From Clostridia bacterium (GTDB lineage: Bacteria > Bacillota > Clostridia > Christensenellales > Pumilibacteraceae), in assembly GCA_017452405.1 (NCBI GenBank), contig JAFTMM010000132.1, positions 1 to 17,686 on the forward strand: a stretch of DNA of 17,686 bases. Direction: 5' to 3'. The notes under the pieces were generated by a model. That model was given only the letters and a program-made list of their open reading frames with translations. It had not been told where the DNA came from and did not search any database. Positions 13,328-17,686 of the stretch are shown here, piece after piece. Within the stretch, counting starts at the first letter, position 1. Each line of letters opens with the position of its first letter. The translations under genes were made by a program, and so were the position numbers.

Positions 13328-14452
13328 ATGAAGAAACAGGCTCAAACCGGTCCAGAGCGCACCGGTTTACAAACCTTAGTATGCGTAGTATGTGGCTTAG
13401 TTGGACTCGCCGCAGTAGTTGTTTCACTTCTTACTACGGTTTTTGGTAACCTTTTTGTGGTTACACTTGAAAGCGGAGAGGCTTTAGTCGTAACTTATAT
13501 GCCCGCAATATCCGTAGGCGGAGTAGCTTACACACAAGAACCCTTCTCGCTCTTTACGATGGCAACGACGTCCGAGCAATGGATTCCTTTAATGCAGGTA
13601 CTCGTCGAAGGAATAATGAACACCGATATGACCATTATAATGGAAAGTTTGATTCCCGGAAGCGTAGCGTTGATCGTAGCGCTTGTTGCGGTGTCGCTTT
13701 CTTCGTTAATTGCCTTAATCGCAACTATCGTTGCAATTATCGGCTTTCTTAAAGGTCTTTTCTCTAAAAAATATTTCAGTCTTGCTCGTCCGCTTGCTTG
13801 GGTACTCGGCGCAAACGTCAGCATCTATCTTGCTTGCGTATTTGGCGGTGTTTCGGCATGGGTATCACCGGCTTCGGCTGTATTTATGAATATACTGCTG
13901 AGCGCGTTAGCTCTTGGACTTACCGCAATCGGTAACGTACTTTGCGCAGGAAAGAGCGCTCTCAGCTTGGGCGGAATAATGAGATTTGCTTCAAGCGTAT
14001 GTGTTTTCGTAGGCGCGCTTATATGCGTTCTGTTGTTCCCTATGGTAATCACGGAGGGTGCTAATACGTCAATGAACGAAGCGCTTATGCATTTTTTAAC
14101 CGCATTGTTCAGTTTGTTCCAGGGTGGAGAATTTGTAGAGCCCACCATGCCTGACTTTGCGTACGTGGCAATTTCGTTCGTTATGACGATAGCGTTCATA
14201 TTCTTGCTCGCAGGATTCTTAAGCAAAGCATCGAACAGACTTGCATCTTCTTTCAGCTTCAACGGCAAGCGTAAAGGATTGATATTCAGATCGGTATTAA
14301 ATATTATTTTATTGCTCGTGTTTATCGTTCCCACCGTTCTCTACGTAGGAACGATTGGTGAAACGGCAGCTCCCGAAGTGTTCGCTATCCTCGCAGGTGG
14401 TATAATAAGTTTAATAGGCGCTATATTACATAAAGTATTTATCAATAAATAA
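13328..14452 (+). CDS. Membrane protein paralogous to the upstream gene, without zinc ribbons
   Basis: A 374-residue, about eight-pass membrane protein of unknown function. It is a clear paralogue of the 434-residue neighbour. The shared blocks are FSKKYFSLARPLAWVLGANV, SIYLACVFGGVSAWVSP, the segment ending GNVLCAGK, MPDFAYV, and GFLSKASNRLASSFSFNG. It starts with a short polar segment (residues 1-13) in place of the two ribbons, then TM1 at about 15-40. The soluble loop after TM1 (about 41-110) differs strongly in sequence from its partner. Hydrophobic segments lie near 112-140, 162-178, 184-206, 222-242, 276-298, 320-342 and 350-370. It has its own promoter and terminator. No catalytic motif is visible, and transport, signalling or envelope roles are all open. 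Confidence 0.85.
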   Translation: MKKQAQTGPERTGLQTLVCVVCGLVGLAAVVVSLLTTVFGNLFVVTLESGEALVVTYMPAISVGGVAYTQEPFSLFTMATTSEQWIPLMQVLVEGIMNTDMTIIMESLIPGSVALIVALVAVSLSSLIALIATIVAIIGFLKGLFSKKYFSLARPLAWVLGANVSIYLACVFGGVSAWVSPASAVFMNILLSALALGLTAIGNVLCAGKSALSLGGIMRFASSVCVFVGALICVLLFPMVITEGANTSMNEALMHFLTALFSLFQGGEFVEPTMPDFAYVAISFVMTIAFIFLLAGFLSKASNRLASSFSFNGKRKGLIFRSVLNIILLLVFIVPTVLYVGTIGETAAPEVFAILAGGIISLIGAILHKVFINK

Positions 14453-14468
14453 AAAATCCAAAATTCAT

Positions 14469-14502
14469 AAAAGGGCGCTTTAAAATATAAGGCGTCCTTT
14501 TT
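14469..14502 (+). terminator. Intrinsic terminator after the second membrane paralogue
   Basis: A 13-pair stem, 14469-14481 with 14489-14501, includes two G-T pairs, a seven-base loop and five T at 14498-14502. Its GGGCGCTTTAAAAT arm and loop resemble GACGCTTTAAAGT in the terminator after the first paralogue. Confidence 0.88.
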
Positions 14503-14522
14503 GAATGTAAGCGCGAAAGTGT

Positions 14523-14551
14523 TTGCAAAACGCAGAGTAAAGTAGTATAAT
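14523..14551 (+). promoter_or_regulatory. Strong promoter placed almost on the smpB start codon
   Basis: TTGCAA (14523-14528), a 17-base spacer and a perfect TATAAT (14546-14551), with a second overlapping TATAAT at 14551-14556. The -10 box ends only ten bases before the smpB ATG at 14562, so the transcript would start around 14558 and carry about four leader bases. Confidence 0.75.
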
Positions 14552-14561
14552 ATAATAGCTT

Positions 14562-15005
14562 ATGATAGCGATTGAAAACAAGAAAGCTTTTTTCGATTAT
14601 GAAATTATCGAGAAGTTTGAAACGGGCATAGAACTCGTGGGTAGTGAGGTGAAATCGGTACGCGCCGGTCACGTAAATCTTCGCGACTCCTTCTGTTTTG
14701 TCGAGAATACGGAAATATATTTGAAAAACTGTCGTATCTCCGCTTACAGCAAGGCTACTATTTTCCCGCCCGACGAGCTTCGTAGTCGCAAGCTTCTTAT
14801 GCATAAACGCGAAATTCGTCGTTTAATAGGCAAATCGCGCGAAAAAGGCTGGTCGATAATACCGCTTCGCATGTATTTTAAAGGGAGGCTTGTAAAAGTA
14901 GAGATAGCGCTTGCCAAAGGCAAACACGCCTATGATAAAAAGCAGACCATCAAAGAGCGTGACGTCAAGCGTGACATGGAGCGTCAAATAGCAAATTATA
15001 AATAA
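14562..15005 (+). CDS. smpB: SsrA-binding protein SmpB
   Basis: A 147-residue tmRNA partner that brings alanyl-tmRNA to stalled ribosomes for trans-translation. Signatures are ENKKAFFDYEIIEKFETGIE, LVGSEVKSVRAGHVNLRDSF and the C-terminal tail GKHAYDKKQTIKERDVKRDM, which enters the mRNA channel. An in-frame TAG at 14556-14558 lies just upstream, so ATG 14562 is the only plausible start. No Shine-Dalgarno sequence precedes it. Length is near the ~150-residue norm. The tmRNA gene, often nearby in other genomes, is not seen in this window. No T-run terminator is seen between this gene and the antiporter. Confidence 0.96.
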   Translation: MIAIENKKAFFDYEIIEKFETGIELVGSEVKSVRAGHVNLRDSFCFVENTEIYLKNCRISAYSKATIFPPDELRSRKLLMHKREIRRLIGKSREKGWSIIPLRMYFKGRLVKVEIALAKGKHAYDKKQTIKERDVKRDMERQIANYK

Positions 15006-15080
15006 AATCGCATGAGATAAGAGCGCAACTGCTCAAATGATAAGGGAGAAAACAGAATAGGAAAAATTTTACAGTCGCAC

Positions 15081-15150
15081 TGCGCAGAATAAGTAGCTGA
15101 TGCTTCTACGTTCTGGCGCACCCGAAGGGAGCGTTAGTGGCGCGCAAAGG
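15081..15150 (+). promoter_or_regulatory. Structured antiporter leader with mutually exclusive helices
   Basis: The 151-base gap before the antiporter folds well. TGCGCAGAA (15081-15089) pairs with TTCTGGCGCA (15111-15120), nine pairs with one bulged G, enclosing GTAG/CTAC (15093-15096 with 15106-15109). GCGCAC (15116-15121) can instead pair with GTGGCGC (15137-15143). A third option is CGC-A-CCC-GAA-GGG-A-GCG at 15117-15133. These compete for the same bases. The ribosome binding site AAAGG (15146-15150) directly follows the alternative helix. A small GAGC/GCTC hairpin also lies near 15017-15030. This suggests a switch or leader controlling translation; no known riboswitch class was identified with confidence. 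Confidence 0.45.
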
Positions 15151-15156
15151 ATAGAG

Positions 15157-16506
15157 ATGTTTAACGGCGTATTAGGATTCGTAATGGCGCTCGCCATTAT
15201 TATGATTTCGACCAAGCTCTGCGGAATGCTTGCTCGGCGTTTTGGTTTACCTCAGGTACTCGGCTATATAGTAGCAGGATTACTTGTGGGTCCGGCAATT
15301 TTTGGAATGTTCGGCGTGTCGCTAATCGGTTTTGGCGAATCTAACGTTAATTCGTTTGTAGCTCTTGACGAGTTTTCTCTCGATGGTCATGATAATTTCA
15401 CCGTACTTGACGTATTCTCTAAGATCGGCGTAATCCTGATTATGTTTTCGGCAGGTCTGGAAACGAATATGGAGGATCTCAAAAAGACGGGTTTGATTGC
15501 AACCCTTATTGCAATTGCCGGTGTATCCATACCTCTAATTCTCGGTCTTTTAATCTCCATACCTTTTATTGCCAACGGACTTATTGCGGGTTTTGACAAC
15601 GTTATTCAGGGTGTATTCGTGGGAACTATTCTCACGGCAACCAGCGTAGCTATTACCGTTTCGGTTCTTAAAGAGCTTGGAAAAATCAATACGCGCATAG
15701 GAACTACCGTAGTTTCCGCCGCAATTATAGACGACGTAATCGGCATGGTCGTTCTTTCCGTCGTTACCAGCCTCGGAACTCCCGTTGCATCAGACGCAAC
15801 AGGCTTTGAATGGTTCAAGAGCCAATGGTGGGGAACGGTTATTATGATAATAGCCTTCTTCGTAGTTGCGATCGGCGCAGGTATCGGTATTCATTATTTG
15901 TTCAAGTGGATGGATAGACAGTGGCCCAACCATCACAGACTTCCTATACTCGGTCTTGCTATTTGCTTCAGTTACTCCTTCCTTGCCGAAAAAATCTTCG
16001 GCGTGGCGGACATTACCGGCGCATACCGTGCCGGCGTAATCATTGCTACAGTCAAGCGACCTGCGGTCTATACCGAAGAAAGAATAGAGGTCAACAACTA
16101 CATGATATTCGGTCCCGTGTTCTTCGCCTCGATAGGTATTAACATGAACTTCGAAGGGCTCACGGGCTGGATAATCCTATTGTCAATACTGTTCGTACTC
16201 GTCGGACTACTTGGAAAGATTATCGGTTGCGGAGTGGTTGTCAAAGCAAACAAGGGCTCGTTGCGTGAAGCAGCCATAGCGGGTATCGGAATGATGGCGA
16301 GAGGCGAAGTTGCGCTAATCGTTACCAACAAGGGGATGGAAGCGGGCATAATTCCCGGTGACTTTATGATTATGACCGTACTGCTCATTCTGTTCTCCTC
16401 CTTGCTTACTCCTATATTACTGAAAAAAGCGTTTAACGGTCATACCGAGCAGGCGCCGGAAATCAAAGAACCGGAAGCCGTTCCTGCGACCGCTAATGAG
16501 GAATAA
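15157..16506 (+). CDS. CPA2-family cation:proton antiporter
   Basis: A 449-residue protein with about 12 membrane segments, exchanging Na+ or K+ for protons at the cytoplasmic membrane. Family motifs are RRFGLPQVLGYIVAGLLVGP (27-46), GVILIMFSAGLETNMEDLKK (91-110), TATSVAITVSVLKELG (160-175), and the paired aspartates Asp192-Asp193 in AAIIDDVIG. The Asp pair is the ion-binding arrangement of NapA-type electrogenic exchangers. GMMARGEVALIVTNKG follows near 378. It lacks the cytoplasmic TrkA-N domain of KefB/KefC and ends in a short acidic tail. A loop after TM2 (about 57-87) is polar and longer than usual. ATG 15157 follows AAAGG with six bases of spacing; an in-frame ATG at 15100 would run through the structured leader and is rejected. 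The ion cannot be fixed from sequence. Confidence 0.88.
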   Translation: MFNGVLGFVMALAIIMISTKLCGMLARRFGLPQVLGYIVAGLLVGPAIFGMFGVSLIGFGESNVNSFVALDEFSLDGHDNFTVLDVFSKIGVILIMFSAGLETNMEDLKKTGLIATLIAIAGVSIPLILGLLISIPFIANGLIAGFDNVIQGVFVGTILTATSVAITVSVLKELGKINTRIGTTVVSAAIIDDVIGMVVLSVVTSLGTPVASDATGFEWFKSQWWGTVIMIIAFFVVAIGAGIGIHYLFKWMDRQWPNHHRLPILGLAICFSYSFLAEKIFGVADITGAYRAGVIIATVKRPAVYTEERIEVNNYMIFGPVFFASIGINMNFEGLTGWIILLSILFVLVGLLGKIIGCGVVVKANKGSLREAAIAGIGMMARGEVALIVTNKGMEAGIIPGDFMIMTVLLILFSSLLTPILLKKAFNGHTEQAPEIKEPEAVPATANEE

Positions 16507-16512
16507 CGTTAA

Positions 16513-17686
16513 GTGGATTTGCAGAAAAACGATAAAATTGAAGTAACCATAGAATCGCTTGGTTACAAAGGCGAGGGCGTGGCAAGAATTGACCGCGTCC
16601 CCGTTTTCATTAATGGCGCTCTTCCCGGCGAACGGGTAAGGGCGCATATTATTTTGGTTAAGAGCAGTTACGCCGTAGCTAAACTGCTCGAAGTGCTTTC
16701 CCCGTCGGATAAGCGCGTTCAGCCTGAGTGCAAATATTTTGGCAAGTGCGGTGGTTGCAACGTTCAGCATATGGAAAGGGAAGCTCAGCTTGAGTTCAAG
16801 AAAGGACTTGTGGAAGACGCCCTACACAAAATCGCAAGAATGGAAGCTGAAGTTCAACCTACGCAGGCGAGCGAAAAGCAATACGGCTATCGCAACAAAC
16901 TCTCGCTCCCCGTGCGCAAATCTCGTGAAGGTACTGCCGTCGGGCTGTTCGCCTACAACTCGCACCGAGTAGTCGAGATTGACGATTGTCCGTTGCAATC
17001 GGAGGGCGTGCGCGGTCTTATTCCTAAACTTCATAAGCTTTCAAAATACTTTCCGCCGTACGACGAGGAGAGCGGAAAGGGCGTATTGCGCCACTTCGTA
17101 GCGCGTGACTTAGGAGGCAAACTGTCGCTGACCGTAGTCGCTACCCGCGACGTGTCCGAAAAACTCAAAAGCATAGCAAGCGAAATTGGACTGGGCGTGG
17201 ACGAGCTATGGCTTAATATTAATCGTCAAAAGAATAACGTGATAATGGGCGACGAAACCATTCTCATAGACGGCGCGCAGGTAGAAGTGGACGTGCTCGG
17301 TCTGACGACTACCGTCCACCCCCAAGGCTTTATGCAGGTCAACGACGGCGTTATGAAAAAGCTTTATACCGCCGTGCTCGACAAGGCAAAGGAGCTTGCG
17401 CCCGACCTTATAATTGACGCGTATAGCGGTGGTGGTACGCTGACGGCGCTCCTGTCACGCGTGGGTAAAAAGGTAATCGGCGTGGAGATAGAGCAGGCGG
17501 CGGTTGACTCGGCAAACGCCTTAATGCATAAGCAGGGTATAACGAACGTAACCAACTATTGCGCCGACTGCGCTCAGTTGCTTCCTATTCTGCTTGGAAG
17601 TAAAAATTCGGAGCTTGTCGAGGGATCTCAAGAAGAATCTCATTTTGGGAAGGAATACCGTCATCCCGAGCAGGAATACCGACCTC
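16513..17686 (+). CDS. rlmD: TRAM/Fe-S 23S rRNA (uracil-C5) methyltransferase, RlmD/RlmCD type, 3' truncated
   Basis: The open frame from GTG 16513 gives 391 residues to the window edge. GAGGA at 16498-16502 supports the start, six bases after the antiporter stop. The TRAM domain (about 5-62) includes GYKGEGVARIDRVPVFINGA. Iron-sulfur ligands are Cys73, Cys79 and Cys82 (CKYFGKCGGC) and Cys159 (DDCPL). The SAM domain has FMQVN (273-277), DAYSGGGT (302-309) and VGVE-like IGVE (322-325). These enzymes methylate uracil 747 and/or 1939 of 23S rRNA in the cytoplasm. The catalytic DPPRKGC-type motif should follow soon after Asp352. Instead residues 362-391 are repeat-like (LVEGSQEES, EYRHPEQEYRP). 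The gene may be interrupted, or may continue beyond the window with an in-frame insertion. In Bacillota the orthologue may be RlmCD. Confidence 0.88.
   Translation, partial: MDLQKNDKIEVTIESLGYKGEGVARIDRVPVFINGALPGERVRAHIILVKSSYAVAKLLEVLSPSDKRVQPECKYFGKCGGCNVQHMEREAQLEFKKGLVEDALHKIARMEAEVQPTQASEKQYGYRNKLSLPVRKSREGTAVGLFAYNSHRVVEIDDCPLQSEGVRGLIPKLHKLSKYFPPYDEESGKGVLRHFVARDLGGKLSLTVVATRDVSEKLKSIASEIGLGVDELWLNINRQKNNVIMGDETILIDGAQVEVDVLGLTTTVHPQGFMQVNDGVMKKLYTAVLDKAKELAPDLIIDAYSGGGTLTALLSRVGKKVIGVEIEQAAVDSANALMHKQGITNVTNYCADCAQLLPILLGSKNSELVEGSQEESHFGKEYRHPEQEYRP
17617..17686 (+). repeat. Dispersed-repeat-like sequence inside the methyltransferase gene
   Basis: GTCGAGGGATCTC (17617-17629), AGAAGAATCTC (17631-17641) and CGTCATCCCGAGC (17659-17671) resemble halves of a palindromic dispersed repeat I recall from many bacterial genomes. 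GGGAT (17622-17626) and ATCCC (17663-17667) are complementary. A direct repeat AGGAATACCG occurs at 17651-17660 and 17672-17681, 21 bases (seven codons) apart. The frame stays open through the visible part. The element runs off the window, so its end and copy number are unknown. Confidence 0.5.

Noticed and set aside
15006..15100. tmRNA gene next to smpB
   Set aside because: Neither the conserved tRNA-like 5' end nor a tag-coding region could be found in the short gap.
15099..15112. CTGATGCTTCTACG resembles the 3' end of the fluoride (crcB) riboswitch
   Set aside because: The required upstream stem with a GATG-containing loop able to pair with GCTTCT is missing, and GTAG/CTAC simply forms a local hairpin here.
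15006..15156. Lysine riboswitch or T-box before the antiporter
   Set aside because: AGAGCGCAAC and CCGAAGGGAG only loosely recall lysine-element strings and the order of elements does not fit; no T-box sequence is present.
15100..15156. Earlier in-frame start for the antiporter (ATG 15100)
   Set aside because: The 19 extra residues are not family-like, have no ribosome binding site and coincide with the structured leader.

Overview
The window is almost entirely the spc and alpha ribosomal-protein operons of a low-to-mid GC Gram-positive bacterium, with every gene on the + strand. The order L16-L29-S17-L14-L24-L5-S14(Zn)-S8-L6-L18-S5-L30-L15-SecY-Adk-Map-KOW protein-IF1-L36-S13-S11-S4-RpoA-L17 is that of Bacillota. 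S4 lying inside the alpha cluster, rather than elsewhere as in Bacillus, points to a Clostridia-like lineage. Strong GGAGG ribosome binding sites and TTGACA/TATAAT-type promoters fit this. I cannot name a genus; an uncultured gut-type Clostridia member is a guess.

Layout. 1-6260 is the end of L16 through SecY, packed with gaps of 2-38 bases and one 1-base overlap. 6261-6423 is a 163-base gap holding a long imperfect hairpin and a possible promoter. 6424-8419 is adk-map-KOW-infA-rpmJ. 8420-8522 is a structured gap, followed by rpsM-rpsK-rpsD. 9937-10056 is a gap with three hairpins, followed by rpoA, another hairpin gap, and rplQ. A clear intrinsic terminator at 11647-11682 ends the ribosomal superoperon. 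Together these genes supply the ribosome's central proteins, the secretion channel, the transcription alpha subunit, initiation factor 1, N-terminal methionine removal and adenylate balance.

11683-14502 holds two tandem, independently terminated genes for paralogous multi-pass membrane proteins of unknown function. The first carries two N-terminal zinc ribbons and the second lacks them. Their terminators are also similar in sequence, so the duplicated unit probably included the terminator. This pair is the most novel-looking coding content in the window.

14523-17686 holds smpB (trans-translation factor, with a promoter so close that its mRNA is predicted to be nearly leaderless), a CPA2-type cation:proton antiporter behind a structured leader with mutually exclusive helices, and a TRAM/Fe-S 23S rRNA uracil methyltransferase that runs off the window. 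Near the window end that last gene contains in-frame, repeat-like sequence where the conserved catalytic region is expected.
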